64,000 nt of DNA, from the NCBI GenBank assembly GCA_964250805.1, contig CAXUHG010000011.1, positions 11,543 through 75,542 on the forward strand. Direction: 5' to 3'. The notes under the pieces are model-generated. The model had not been told where the DNA came from, made no database searches, and was given only the letters and a program-made list of their open reading frames with translations. The stretch comes from JBBQVS01 sp964250805. Lineage in GTDB: Bacteria > Chloroflexota > Ktedonobacteria > Ktedonobacterales > Ktedonobacteraceae. The position numbers were made by a program, and so were the translations under genes. Shown one piece after another: positions 1 through 8,246 of this stretch. Numbering within the stretch: the first letter of the stretch is position 1; each line of letters begins with the position of its first letter.

Positions 1-1
1 T

Positions 2-1162
2 CTGGCGTGGCATGTGAAGCTTGATGGAGCAGTGTACGGCGAACCACTTCTTGTAAATGGGCACGTTCTTGTCGCAACCGAGAACGATACGCTCTATTCG
101 TTAGATGCCACTACGGGACAGGTGTTGTGGCATACTAATGTTGGTACGCCTGTGCCGCAATCGGATTTACCTTGTGGAGATATCTTTCCACTCGGTATCA
201 CCGGAACGCCTGTATATGATCCCGTAACGGGCCTGGTTTTTGCTGTTGCTGAGATTACTGGACCAGCGCATATACTGGTTGGTCTCGATGTGAAGAATGG
301 TCAGGTGAAGGTGCGGCGCATTGCCGACCCAAAGGGTATTGATAACGTCGCGCATCAACAACGTGCGGCTCTCGCGCTTGCTAACAATAAAGTGTATGTT
401 GCATATGGAGGACTCGCGGGCGACTGTAGTGATTATCACGGTTGGGTGGTTGCGAGTCAGACCGATGGCAATGGACCCTTGTACTCTTTTGAAGTGCCGA
501 CGCCGCGTGAAGGTGGTATCTGGGCACCTTCGGGACCTGCCATAGACAAGGCGGGCAATGTGTTTGTCTCGGTTGGTAATGGCGAGACGACACAGGGGGC
601 ATGGGATCATAGCGACTCTATCCTACGCCTCTCGCCAACATTGCAACTAGAAGACGCCTTTGCGCCGAGCGATTGGCAGTATGAGAATGCACATGATGTA
701 GACCTTGGCTCAACGGGTCCGTTGCTCCTGCCGAACGGCTTTGTCTTCAGTGCGGGCAAGTCGGGTCAAGGCTATACCCTGCATGCAAACGCGCTCGGTG
801 GCGTTGGTGGTCAAGTACAAGCAAAGGCGGTCTGTGGTGCTTTTGGTGGCTCGGCGGCAGTAGACTCACAAATCTTTGTTGCCTGTACTGATGGTGTACG
901 CCAAATTTTCATCGACGCACAGGGAAAGATTACGTTTGGTTGGAAGGCACCGAGTCAAATATCTTGTTCGCCTGTTGTAGGAGGCCACACGGTATACAAT
1001 ATGAGCCAAGCGGGAACGCTTTACGCCCTTGATAGTGCCACTGGAAATGTACGCGCTAGTGTCTCGGTAGGAGCAACAGTATCGCGTTTCGCTACTCCCA
1101 CTCTTGCAGGTAATAGGGTGTATGTGGGTACAATGGACGGAGTAGTTGCGGTCACGCAATAA
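2..1162 (+). CDS. PQQ-like beta-propeller repeat protein, 5' end outside window
   Basis: The frame is open from the first bases of the window, so the GTG at 14 is probably internal and the true start lies upstream. What remains is about 386 residues of repeated beta-propeller blades carrying the recurrent signature L-D-A-x-T-G-x-V-L-W (for example LYSLDATTGQVLWHT near the start and LYALDSATGNVRA near the end). This is the WD-like fold of PQQ-dependent dehydrogenases and BamB. No catalytic dehydrogenase residues or CXXCH haem motif are visible, so a secreted or surface propeller of unknown ligand is more likely than an enzyme. A second member of the same superfamily lies at 16694. The stop is followed by about 100 nt of spacer before the next gene. 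Confidence 0.8.
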   Translation: MAWHVKLDGAVYGEPLLVNGHVLVATENDTLYSLDATTGQVLWHTNVGTPVPQSDLPCGDIFPLGITGTPVYDPVTGLVFAVAEITGPAHILVGLDVKNGQVKVRRIADPKGIDNVAHQQRAALALANNKVYVAYGGLAGDCSDYHGWVVASQTDGNGPLYSFEVPTPREGGIWAPSGPAIDKAGNVFVSVGNGETTQGAWDHSDSILRLSPTLQLEDAFAPSDWQYENAHDVDLGSTGPLLLPNGFVFSAGKSGQGYTLHANALGGVGGQVQAKAVCGAFGGSAAVDSQIFVACTDGVRQIFIDAQGKITFGWKAPSQISCSPVVGGHTVYNMSQAGTLYALDSATGNVRASVSVGATVSRFATPTLAGNRVYVGTMDGVVAVTQ

Positions 1163-1267
1163 CGTAGTTGAGAGTTATTGACACGTTTGCTTTTTGCGAA
1201 ACGTATCAATGGTAGAGGAAAACCGTACAAGGTTTGTCCCTTAAATTGACAGCATAGGAGAAAAGAC

Positions 1268-1645
1268 ATGGCGAACAATCCAACACATGAAAGTATCGCA
1301 ATGGCGACCTTTGATAGCACCGATGATGCGGAGCAGGCGGTAGAGGACCTGCACGATAAGGGTTTCACCAGCGACCAGATTAGATACTCCAAGCAGTACA
1401 CCAATGAGAACTTCCTTACCAGCATCAAGGATATGCTTATTTTCCCTGATGAGCGGCAAGATGAGTCGAACAGCGACCTGCAAACGATGCTCCAGAACAT
1501 GGGAGTCAGCCAGGAGGAGTTCCAATATTACACCGATGCCTTCGCGAAGGGGAGTGCCGTTGTGGTTGTTCGTCCCGACGGGCGCGATCAAGAGGTAGAA
1601 GGCGTTCTTCGCGATCACAAAGGCTCCGGCTATCAGGGACGATAA
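1268..1645 (+). CDS. Small general-stress-protein-17M-like protein
   Basis: A 125-residue acidic soluble protein. The N-terminal half (IAMATFDSTDDAEQAVEDL followed by KGFTSDQIRY) has the ferredoxin-like beta-alpha-beta pattern of the YflT/GSP17M heat-induced stress domain: an F-D-S-x-x-x-A-E-x-A-V stretch, then a GF-x-x-x-x-I segment. The C-terminal part (GSAVVVVRPDGRDQEV) supplies a last beta hairpin. The start is well supported by AGGAGAAAAG just upstream of ATG 1268. It is a single gene converging on the P450 gene and closed by the long palindrome at 1650. Biochemical function is unknown for the family; the assignment rests on fold-pattern recognition only. Confidence 0.6.
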   Translation: MANNPTHESIAMATFDSTDDAEQAVEDLHDKGFTSDQIRYSKQYTNENFLTSIKDMLIFPDERQDESNSDLQTMLQNMGVSQEEFQYYTDAFAKGSAVVVVRPDGRDQEVEGVLRDHKGSGYQGR

Positions 1646-1649
1646 GAAA

Positions 1650-1713
1650 AATAGAACAAAACAGAGTGTCTTCTGCCGACGCGTCGGCAGAAGGCACTCT
1701 GTTTTGTTCTATT
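1650..1713. terminator. Bidirectional 64-nt palindromic terminator
   Basis: The two 32-nt arms are complementary apart from one G:U pair (1669/1694) and meet at the centre CCGACGCGTCGG. The outer parts are A-rich on the left and T-rich on the right, giving a U-tract to RNAs from either side. It lies between convergent genes and reaches into the stop codon of the P450 gene (1712-1714). Confidence 0.85.
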
Positions 1714-2956
1714 ATGACACCGAGTCAAATGCAACAGGTAACGACGTGAGGCCGCGTAGGGCGTAGTTAGGCCGAAACTCTGGCGTATCCACCGTCATAT
1801 GGATGTTGGGGAGGCGACGGAGAAGAGTCTCGAATGCAACTTGACTTTCCATACGTGCAAGGGCGGCACCGATACAGAAGTGAATGCCATAGCCGAAGCC
1901 GAGCGTGCGCGTTGGCGGACGGTCGATGTTGAGTTGCTCCGGGTTGGGAAACTTATCGGGATCGCGATTGGCGGCTCCAATCAGCAGGTTGATACTGCTG
2001 CCCTCCGGTACCGTGACACCGCGAATTGTCACCTCTTGTAACGATTTACGAGCAAGCGTATGAACTGGACTCACATAGCGTAATAGTTCCTCAACTGCTG
2101 CTGGCATCTGAGCGGGATTGGCGCGTAACTGCGCCATTTGTTCAGGATTTTGCATCAGGTAATACATGCCGACGCCGATGAGGTTTGCGGTTGTTTCATG
2201 ACCTGCGAAAAGCAGAAAGTTTGCCGCAATCACGATTTCGTCTTCACTCAACATATCGCCATTTTCCTCGGCCTGGGCCATCTTTGTAAGCAGGTCTTCG
2301 GTTGGATGCTTGCGACGTTCCGCAATTAAACTCTTAATGTAGGTTTTGACATCGGCGAAGATACCGGCGAGTTTCTGCCAGTTCGAGCCGCCAGAGAACA
2401 AGAGCGTATTGACGAATTCATTGATGGCGTCTGAACTGGCTTTGATGTAGGGGCGACCACTTCTCGGAATACCCAACAATTCCAGGATAACGTTAGAAGG
2501 TAGTGGATAGGCAAGGTCAGCCACCAAATCCATATTACCCGTTGCCATGCGTGCATCTATCAATTCATCAACAAGACGTTGTACCGAGGGGCGGAAAGAC
2601 TCTAACATACGCGGCGTGAACGTCTTCGTCATCAGAGTGCGCTGGCGCGTATGACCGGGGGGGTCCATACCCTGTAAGTTATAGGCGAGGAAAGGAATAA
2701 TCTCGCTAAGATACTTGCTGGACTCGTCATCGCCTGTGAAGCCGAGACGCTCCGGCACCTCAGACCAGATATCAGAGGCGAAGCGGCGTGCATCGCCAAA
2801 GACCATGTTCACATCGTCGAATTTGACAAGCGTGAAACAGTTAAACATAGGATTCCAATGAACGGGATCGTGTTCCTGCAAATAGGTGTACGTGGGATAG
2901 GGGTCCTGGATGGTTGCGAAAAAATTGTCCAACTCTGGTATCTGTTCGGTAGTCAT
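1712..2956 (-). CDS. Cytochrome P450
   Basis: Haem-thiolate monooxygenase of 414 residues, normal length for a soluble bacterial class I P450. The I-helix oxygen-activation motif AGHETT is at about residues 251-256, the K-helix ExxR (EELLR) at about 290-293, and the haem-ligand loop FGYGIHFCIG at about 354-363 with Cys361 as axial ligand. An upstream in-frame ATG at 3001 would add 15 residues, but GAGAGGAAAAAAG precedes ATG 2956, so that start is preferred. No ferredoxin or reductase gene is adjacent, so electron partners must be elsewhere. Substrate cannot be read from the sequence; the overall type resembles CYP107-like enzymes that hydroxylate polyketides, fatty acids or terpenoids. Confidence 0.93.
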   Translation of the reverse strand: MTTEQIPELDNFFATIQDPYPTYTYLQEHDPVHWNPMFNCFTLVKFDDVNMVFGDARRFASDIWSEVPERLGFTGDDESSKYLSEIIPFLAYNLQGMDPPGHTRQRTLMTKTFTPRMLESFRPSVQRLVDELIDARMATGNMDLVADLAYPLPSNVILELLGIPRSGRPYIKASSDAINEFVNTLLFSGGSNWQKLAGIFADVKTYIKSLIAERRKHPTEDLLTKMAQAEENGDMLSEDEIVIAANFLLFAGHETTANLIGVGMYYLMQNPEQMAQLRANPAQMPAAVEELLRYVSPVHTLARKSLQEVTIRGVTVPEGSSINLLIGAANRDPDKFPNPEQLNIDRPPTRTLGFGYGIHFCIGAALARMESQVAFETLLRRLPNIHMTVDTPEFRPNYALRGLTSLPVAFDSVS

Positions 2957-3058
2957 TCTTTTTTCCTCTCCTCTGTGAGAACGTGAAAAGCACGAAGTCA
3001 ATCTTTTGTACTAAAGTATATCAGACAGGCAAGTAAAAGAGATAGGGAAGGAAGTATC

Positions 3059-3361
3059 TTGGTGGATACTATACAGACATTGCAAGAGGAATACTTGCAC
3101 TACACGAAGGACGTTTTGCCCCAGCTTGCGCTGCAAAATAAGTGGGTTGTGTCCTATGGGCATTGCTTTCAACGTATCGTGCTGGACAATCTTTTTCAGA
3201 CATGCTGGTATAACGTTGTAAAAGAGCGACCTGCATACAAGCAACTCTCAGAGGCACAACTGCAACAAGCCATTGCTATCGCAAAAGACATCGAGCGATA
3301 TGGAGACGAATATCTACGAGAACTAAATACAAAGAGCCTGACATGGAGAAATAAACAATGA
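3059..3361 (+). CDS. Hypothetical protein coupled to the NIF3-like gene
   Basis: A 100-residue mostly helical protein with no recognised domain. The start is TTG 3059 or GTG 3062, both just downstream of AAGGAAG; no ATG fits. Its stop codon overlaps the ATG of the next gene (ATGA, 3358-3361), which indicates translational coupling. It contains three Cys and several aromatic residues in the first half and a charged helix (AIAIAKDIERYGDEYLREL) near the end. By position it may be a partner of the NIF3-like protein; I do not recognise its function. Confidence 0.6.
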   Translation: MVDTIQTLQEEYLHYTKDVLPQLALQNKWVVSYGHCFQRIVLDNLFQTCWYNVVKERPAYKQLSEAQLQQAIAIAKDIERYGDEYLRELNTKSLTWRNKQ

Positions 3362-4068
3362 CTCTTACCCTCGCAGCAATTGCCGATTACCTCAATAGCT
3401 ATCTTGGTAGTGCAGATATCCCCAACGATCAAAATGGCATCTATCGTCCTTCATCACGTCCTGTAAAACGGATTGGCCTTGCAATTGAACCCTGGACAGG
3501 AATTGAGACATGGGTACAGCAGGAACATTTGGATGCCCTCTTTCTGCATCGTCCGTGGAAACTGGATATACAAGCACTGCCGGAAGAGATAGGCATACTG
3601 GCGTATCACCTTGCCTTTGATCTTAAATTGACGTTTGGCCTTAATCGTCGCCTCGCAGATGTTTTACAAATGACGAACCTCACTCCCTTTGCCTACAAGG
3701 ACGGTCTACCACTGGGAATGATTGGCAATATAACTTCTATGCCGATGAACACCTTTATTGAGCATTTAGGAGAGACATTTGGCATTGTTCCAACCATTGA
3801 GAGACACTATAGAGAGACCGTAAGCCGTGTCGCACTGGTGGGCGCGATGACCGATATTCTTATTCGGGAGGCGGCTGAGCAAGCTGTAGACCTGTATATC
3901 ACGGGCCAGTTTCGCCAACCAGCACGAAGGGCAGTAAGCGAAACCGGTATGACCGTCGCTATAGTCGGACACACGGTTGGCGAGCTATGGGGTATACGGA
4001 CACTTGCGAGCTTGTTGAGAGAGAGGTATACGGAGCTGGAAGTTGTGGTTCATCTTTTGCGCCAATAA
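3358..4068 (+). CDS. NIF3-like (DUF34 / GTP cyclohydrolase 1 type 2 homologue) protein
   Basis: A 236-residue protein with the arrangement of the NIF3/YbgI family: an N-terminal domain opening LAAIADYLNSYLG, a central ALFLHRPWKLD segment where the first metal-binding His is expected, and a C-terminal domain with LYITGQFRQPARR and VAIVGHTVGELWG, the latter supplying the later His of the dinuclear metal site. Family members form hexameric toroids and have proposed roles in metal or cofactor repair; the GTP cyclohydrolase label is by homology and often unreliable. The IYRPS-to-RIGLAIEPW region differs somewhat from the usual N-V-G-L motif, so this may be a divergent subgroup. It is coupled to the upstream 100-residue ORF. 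Confidence 0.72.
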   Translation: MTLTLAAIADYLNSYLGSADIPNDQNGIYRPSSRPVKRIGLAIEPWTGIETWVQQEHLDALFLHRPWKLDIQALPEEIGILAYHLAFDLKLTFGLNRRLADVLQMTNLTPFAYKDGLPLGMIGNITSMPMNTFIEHLGETFGIVPTIERHYRETVSRVALVGAMTDILIREAAEQAVDLYITGQFRQPARRAVSETGMTVAIVGHTVGELWGIRTLASLLRERYTELEVVVHLLRQ

Positions 4069-4116
4069 CACTCTACCAATGGTGATATGGTGATGTTTCG
4101 TATGACGATACAATAA

Positions 4117-4259
4117 TATTTCGTAGGGACCAGATTTATCGCGTCCGAGGCTCAATTTATTGAGCGAGGTCTTAATCAACCATATATTTAAGACGTAACA
4201 GACGTGATCTCGCGTGATAAATTCCACACGGACGCGATAAATCCGGTCCCTACGAAATC
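4117..4259. repeat. Family A palindromic element, copy 1
   Basis: Non-coding element with outer arms ATTTCGTAGGGACCAGATTT and its complement at the far end, each arm about 30 nt and also containing ATCGCGTCCG. Inside lie two small hairpins, GCTCAATTTATTGAGC at the left and a CGTGATAAATTCCACACG-type hairpin at the right, separated by about 40 nt of less conserved spacer. The predicted fold is a long stem ending in a cloverleaf-like pair of hairpins. It has no coding capacity. The same architecture recurs at 8138, 17950, 20357, 27350, 28119, 37187 and 43767. Confidence 0.9.
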
Positions 4260-4306
4260 TCTCGTGCGCGGTTGCCCTCTTCCCATAAAGCATATACAAT
4301 ACATCA

Positions 4307-4870
4307 ATGAAGGATAAAATGATATTCAGCGATGGTGTAGTACTAGCGGTAAGCTGCGACGCAATCCATAGATTTAGCAAGCAGAAGCAGGAGAGTATAC
4401 GTCTGCTGGAAGGGCTAGGGGTCGAGGGCGACGCACATCTTGGCAAGACAGTTCAGCACCGCTCACGAGTGGCGATTGATCCGACTCAACCCAATCTGCG
4501 TCAGGTACACCTGATTCATGCCGAGTTATTTGGAGAGTTGCAATCTATGGGCTTCCAGGTGTCGGCGGGGCAGATGGGAGAGAATATCACGACGCGTGGT
4601 ATCAATCTGCTTGCCCTTCCAACTGGCACGCGCTTACACATTGGCGATTTGGCGGTGGTTGAAGTGACGGGTTTGCGTAATCCTTGTAACCAGATAAATC
4701 AGTTCCAATCAGGTCTGCTAACAGCGGTGCTAGGGCGCGATGAGCATGGCAAGCTTATACGCAAGGCTGGAATTATGGGCATTGTACTAGCTGGCGGCGA
4801 GGTGCGACCAAACGATAGTGTTTGCGTCGAGTTGCCGCCAGCACCACACCAACCGCTAGACCGAGTTTAA
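4307..4870 (+). CDS. MOSC domain protein
   Basis: A 187-residue stand-alone MOSC protein, the fold of the molybdenum-cofactor sulfurase C-terminus that binds sulfurated Moco. Visible marks: GLGVEGDAH near residue 40, QVHLIHAELFGEL in the middle, GQMGENITTRGIN at about 95, and TGLRNPCNQI at about 125-134 with the conserved Cys of the family. ATG 4307 and ATG 4319 are both possible starts. Bacterial single-domain MOSC proteins include YiiM, which reduces N-hydroxylated base analogues. A Moco link fits the molybdoenzyme genes at 19-25 kb, but the two sections are 15 kb apart. Confidence 0.85.
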   Translation: MKDKMIFSDGVVLAVSCDAIHRFSKQKQESIRLLEGLGVEGDAHLGKTVQHRSRVAIDPTQPNLRQVHLIHAELFGELQSMGFQVSAGQMGENITTRGINLLALPTGTRLHIGDLAVVEVTGLRNPCNQINQFQSGLLTAVLGRDEHGKLIRKAGIMGIVLAGGEVRPNDSVCVELPPAPHQPLDRV

Positions 4871-5029
4871 GACGAAACGATTGTATAGACAAAAAACGCA
4901 ATGATGGCAACAAAGCAGGAGTATTGTGCGGAGAGTGGTAAAAGGCGCTGTTTCTCTTGCCGCCATCATTGCAGTTACCTCGCAACCTCACACAAACAAC
5001 GTGAGTATCTGCTCATCGTCGTGTGTGAG
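4871..5029. other. Convergent intergenic gap with a weak inverted repeat
   Basis: The space between the MOSC gene and the flavoprotein gene contains GCAATGATGGC (near 4899) and its complement GCCATCATTGC (near 4963). These could pair across about 55 nt and act as a bidirectional terminator. No ORF with a ribosome-binding site was seen. Confidence 0.4.
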
Positions 5030-6352
5030 TCACTCTAAGGGAGTAGGAATAGGTGTAGAACTTGCCGCCGATAGTTGCTGTGGCATTTCTGGAAGCGCGA
5101 TACGTATCCGCTCACGCCATAGCCCAACGCCCATAATATGAGCAAGAAGGTTGCGTATACCAGGGGCACCCAGCACATGGCTTATTACCACTGGCACTTG
5201 TGAGTTAGAGGATTTCTCTTCCTTCTCCTGCTTTTTGCCCTCGCCAGATGCAAGATTTTGCAAGGTTTGCACGATGAATGTCGGCAGGAAGCGCCGACGT
5301 TGCACGGCACGCAAGGCGCGTTCAGGAATAGGCGTACCGTATTGCTGGAAAGTGAGGAGATGAGGAGCAAGCAAATTCGCAGCTGCTACTGCATCTTGAA
5401 TCGCATAGTTGATGCCAACGCCAAATGCTGGTGACATAACGTGAGCAGCATCACCAATAAGGAGCAGACCAGGACGATACCAACGCGCGAGACGAGTTAC
5501 CTCAATCGAGAGTACTGCTCCTTGTCGCCAATCGGTAAAGTCGTGGTCGAGGCGTGTCGTAAATTCTGGTAACACCGTTGCAAGCATACTCCGAAACGCC
5601 GGTAAGCCAGCTGCTTTGAGCTGAGGATACGTTCCCTTAGGAAAGTTATACGACACTTGCCAGTGATCCTCACGGCGCAACAGGCCCACGACTTGCTCAC
5701 CACTTACCCGCGCATGCGATTCGGTTGGATCACCCGGCTGATAAGGTAAACGGAACCAAAGCCAGTCTGAGGACATAGGATACACCGCTCCATTCTTGAG
5801 ACCAGACAACTTGCGAACCATAGAATGCCGACCGTCCGTGCCAATAGTAAGTGCTGCACGCATCTCATGCATTGTACCTTGATATGTGTACCGTACCCCC
5901 TGTACCACATCGCCCTCCACAAGTAACTCTCGCACACCTGCACCCATGAGAATGTGAAAGGTTGGATAGCGTGCCGCTTCAGCTTTCAGTAGTTCGAGAA
6001 AGCTTGATTGTCGCACAAACATGAGGTATTTGAAGCGGCTATCAACGTAGCGATGATCGAGCACACTGAAATTGGCGTCCTTGGTTTTTATGGGAATGTG
6101 TGTCGTATTAATATGCGGCAACGCTTCCAACTGTTTCATCAAACCAAGTTCGTCCACGAGTTCAAGTGCTGAGGGATGCAGTGAATCACCACGAAAATCG
6201 CGATCAAAGTCCTGATGAAGCTCGAGTACCATCACCTCGACTCCAGCGCGTGCTAGAAGAAGTGCCAGTACCATACCAGCCGGACCACCACCAACGATGA
6301 TGCATGTGGTCTGATGCGTTACTACGCTGTCGGTTTGTTGTTGTGAGTCCAT
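5030..6352 (-). CDS. FAD-dependent monooxygenase (p-hydroxybenzoate hydroxylase fold)
   Basis: A 440-residue class A flavin monooxygenase. The Rossmann FAD site IIVGGGPAGMVLALLLARAG is at about residues 18-37 and is followed by an acidic strand end (VMVLE). The second FAD motif, LLIGDAAHVMSPAFGVGIN, is at about 295-315 and contains the GD that contacts the ribityl chain. A DGR segment (TIGTDGRHSMVRKLSG) near 190 matches the DG motif of this family. NAD(P)H and an aromatic or polyketide-like substrate are expected; the substrate is unknown. It lies alone on the minus strand between a MOSC gene and a membrane protein. Confidence 0.88.
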   Translation of the reverse strand: MDSQQQTDSVVTHQTTCIIVGGGPAGMVLALLLARAGVEVMVLELHQDFDRDFRGDSLHPSALELVDELGLMKQLEALPHINTTHIPIKTKDANFSVLDHRYVDSRFKYLMFVRQSSFLELLKAEAARYPTFHILMGAGVRELLVEGDVVQGVRYTYQGTMHEMRAALTIGTDGRHSMVRKLSGLKNGAVYPMSSDWLWFRLPYQPGDPTESHARVSGEQVVGLLRREDHWQVSYNFPKGTYPQLKAAGLPAFRSMLATVLPEFTTRLDHDFTDWRQGAVLSIEVTRLARWYRPGLLLIGDAAHVMSPAFGVGINYAIQDAVAAANLLAPHLLTFQQYGTPIPERALRAVQRRRFLPTFIVQTLQNLASGEGKKQEKEEKSSNSQVPVVISHVLGAPGIRNLLAHIMGVGLWRERIRIALPEMPQQLSAASSTPIPTPLE

Positions 6353-6458
6353 GAGTATCTGCTCCTATGTGCCTAATTATCCACATATTTTCTGTTAGAT
6401 GCAGTGGCTTCAACAGAAGGTTGTGTGGAAGCGATTGATAGTATGCAACGTGATTATT

Positions 6459-7370
6459 CTAGTCTCCATCAACACTCGCGTATCGTAGTCCATCATAGAG
6501 TTGTGTTCCTAGAACCGTTGCCCACACTTCGACTATACCGTTACAAAACCAAAGAATTGCCGTCAATAAGAAGACAATGAGATTGGAAGAAATATTTGTG
6601 GATGTGTTTCTACTCACATGTAATGTTGTCATCAGCGCATTACTGAGTCCTACAAATTTGAACGTGAGTGGTAGTCCAAGGACACTCGTAGCCAGTAGGA
6701 GATATCCCAAGACTATACCCTGACGCGCATGATTGTTTAGGAATTGAAAGCCCGCGTTGAACCCTTGTAGAATGTTGATTCTGTGCGTCACAATAATAAC
6801 TTCTGCAAATGCATATGCAGCACCAATTATACTTAATGGAACGGATAATACGAGTGCAATCAGCACGAGTATTGGATACCGGACCGTCAATTGTATCGAT
6901 GACGTACTCTTGAGGAGGAAAGGAAGGATTATTGGCAACACAAGTTGCGGATTAGGAATTAGCACGCGTAGCAAGAAGATACTACCAATTGCTTTGAGTA
7001 TGTGCCTAGGCTTGCCACGTTGTAGTTTACCTCCGTTTTGCACGTCACTTATTACTTCGACTTTCCCAAGTGCTGCCAATGCCACTGCAAGCAAACCGAA
7101 TACGCCGGAGAATAGCGTAACATCCAGCGAATTGAAGCTGATAATGCTGCTACCACGCGTGAAGACTATTAGACAGCCAAAAAACCATAGTCGTGGGTGC
7201 TGTATAACGACTTGCAATGCCTTCCATATTTGAGGGTGAACTCGTAATGAAGGAATTTCAGAGGCATTGTTATGTCTATTTAACAACCACTGCGGCTTTG
7301 TATGGAAAAGTTTCCGCCAGTAATGCCTGTGTGCAGTAGATGGATAGCGATCCTGATCTTTCACAAACAA
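6459..7370 (-). CDS. Multi-pass membrane protein of unknown function
   Basis: A 303-residue protein with a basic cytoplasmic N-terminus of about 50 residues (many His, Arg and Lys) followed by roughly six hydrophobic segments: LWFFGCLIVF, VFGLLAVALAALG, LVLPIILPFLL, PILVLIALVLSVPLSIIGAA, GYLLLATSVLGLPL and SNLIVFLLTAILWF. It resembles the many bacterial integral proteins with a glycerophosphoryl-diester-phosphodiesterase-membrane-domain-like layout, but no diagnostic motif is visible. It is 69 nt downstream of the tetR-type gene on the same strand, so it is a plausible target of that regulator. Confidence 0.65.
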   Translation of the reverse strand: MFVKDQDRYPSTAHRHYWRKLFHTKPQWLLNRHNNASEIPSLRVHPQIWKALQVVIQHPRLWFFGCLIVFTRGSSIISFNSLDVTLFSGVFGLLAVALAALGKVEVISDVQNGGKLQRGKPRHILKAIGSIFLLRVLIPNPQLVLPIILPFLLKSTSSIQLTVRYPILVLIALVLSVPLSIIGAAYAFAEVIIVTHRINILQGFNAGFQFLNNHARQGIVLGYLLLATSVLGLPLTFKFVGLSNALMTTLHVSRNTSTNISSNLIVFLLTAILWFCNGIVEVWATVLGTQLYDGLRYASVDGD

Positions 7371-7439
7371 AACAGCCTCCTAAATTCCTGAAGCTTAAAA
7401 TTACAAATCAATTAGTAAGTTATACGTAAAAAAGAATGC

Positions 7440-8018
7440 TTAATTTTCATGTTCGATGATGTCAGCTAGGCTGTGAGCGAATTCAGCAATGCTCAATGGT
7501 CGATTCTGCTCAAGTCCCCCTAACTGAAAGAACAATTGCTCATAGCCAAAGTACGCACAGAAGATGAGCCAAGCGATAGGTGCAGCCTTTGTCTTGTCAC
7601 GAAGAAAGCGGGTCATCTCAATCGCAATATTTGTGTGAATGACTTTGGCTTGTTGGTCAATAGCCCTTTTGACCTCCTGAGCAAGATGCGGAGCTTCAAG
7701 TTCTAGCCAGCTGATCCGCCGCTGTATCTCTGGTGCGATACTCGCAACGGCCTGCCCCAGCCTTTGTAAGAAATCTTCGAGCGTATCGGCCCCCTTACTA
7801 GTCTCAAATGCAGCAAAAAGGTCTTGCGCGTATGACTGAGTGACCTCGCGCAGAATTTGCGGTTTGCCTTCCTGGTAGTAGTAGTAGAGTGAGGCAGTTG
7901 TACAGTTAGCAGCCTGAGCGATTTGCTTAATGGATGTGGCGGCATAGCCCTGTTCTATGAACAACTTACTTGCTTGAGTCAGAATAACCTGTTTTAAATC
8001 AGTGCTTGTACGGGCCAT
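7440..8018 (-). CDS. TetR/AcrR-family transcriptional regulator
   Basis: A 192-residue repressor. The N-terminal HTH of the family is clear: ILTQASKLFIEQGYAATSIK followed by QIAQAANCTTASLYYYYQ, with the recognition helix ending in the typical LYYYY. The C-terminal about 130 residues form the all-helical ligand and dimer domain, which is not classifiable by eye. The gene probably regulates itself and the membrane protein just downstream. The intergenic region upstream carries a small palindrome (8052-8065) in a promoter-like position. Confidence 0.92.
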   Translation of the reverse strand: MARTSTDLKQVILTQASKLFIEQGYAATSIKQIAQAANCTTASLYYYYQEGKPQILREVTQSYAQDLFAAFETSKGADTLEDFLQRLGQAVASIAPEIQRRISWLELEAPHLAQEVKRAIDQQAKVIHTNIAIEMTRFLRDKTKAAPIAWLIFCAYFGYEQLFFQLGGLEQNRPLSIAEFAHSLADIIEHEN

Positions 8019-8051
8019 GTTCCACTCTCTTCTACAAAAATTACTAATCGA

Positions 8052-8065
8052 ACAATAACTATTGT
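8052..8065. promoter_or_regulatory. Candidate TetR operator
   Basis: ACAATA-AC-TATTGT is a 6-bp inverted repeat with a 2-bp centre, 34 nt upstream of the tetR-type start codon. Position and symmetry suit an autoregulatory operator, but the site is short. Confidence 0.4.
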
Positions 8066-8137
8066 ATAGTGCGTCCTTCCAAAAGTCAAGTCTTTATAAC
8101 GTGACATGTATCTTTAATTGGAACTAGTATGAGTGGA

Positions 8138-8246
8138 GCAATTTCGTAGGGACTCGATGTATCGCGTCCGAAGCCGATAAATCGGCTATATTTCCGCTTC
8201 ATCTATCAAATCTCGGACGCGATACATCGAGTCCCTACGAAATTGC
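8138..8246. repeat. Family A palindromic element, copy 2 (short form), fused to a gene end
   Basis: Arms GCAATTTCGTAGGGACTCGA and complement, about 35 nt each, but with a shorter interior (an AAGCCGATAAATCGGCT hairpin, then about 35 nt) than other copies. The arm at 8235-8246 is the last part of the GH3 gene: its TCGTAG supplies the codon TCG and the stop TAG. Confidence 0.9.

Noticed and set aside
1021..1500. 159-codon minus-strand frame spanning the PQQ gene end
   Set aside because: Crosses an intergenic region and the end of two real genes, without motifs.
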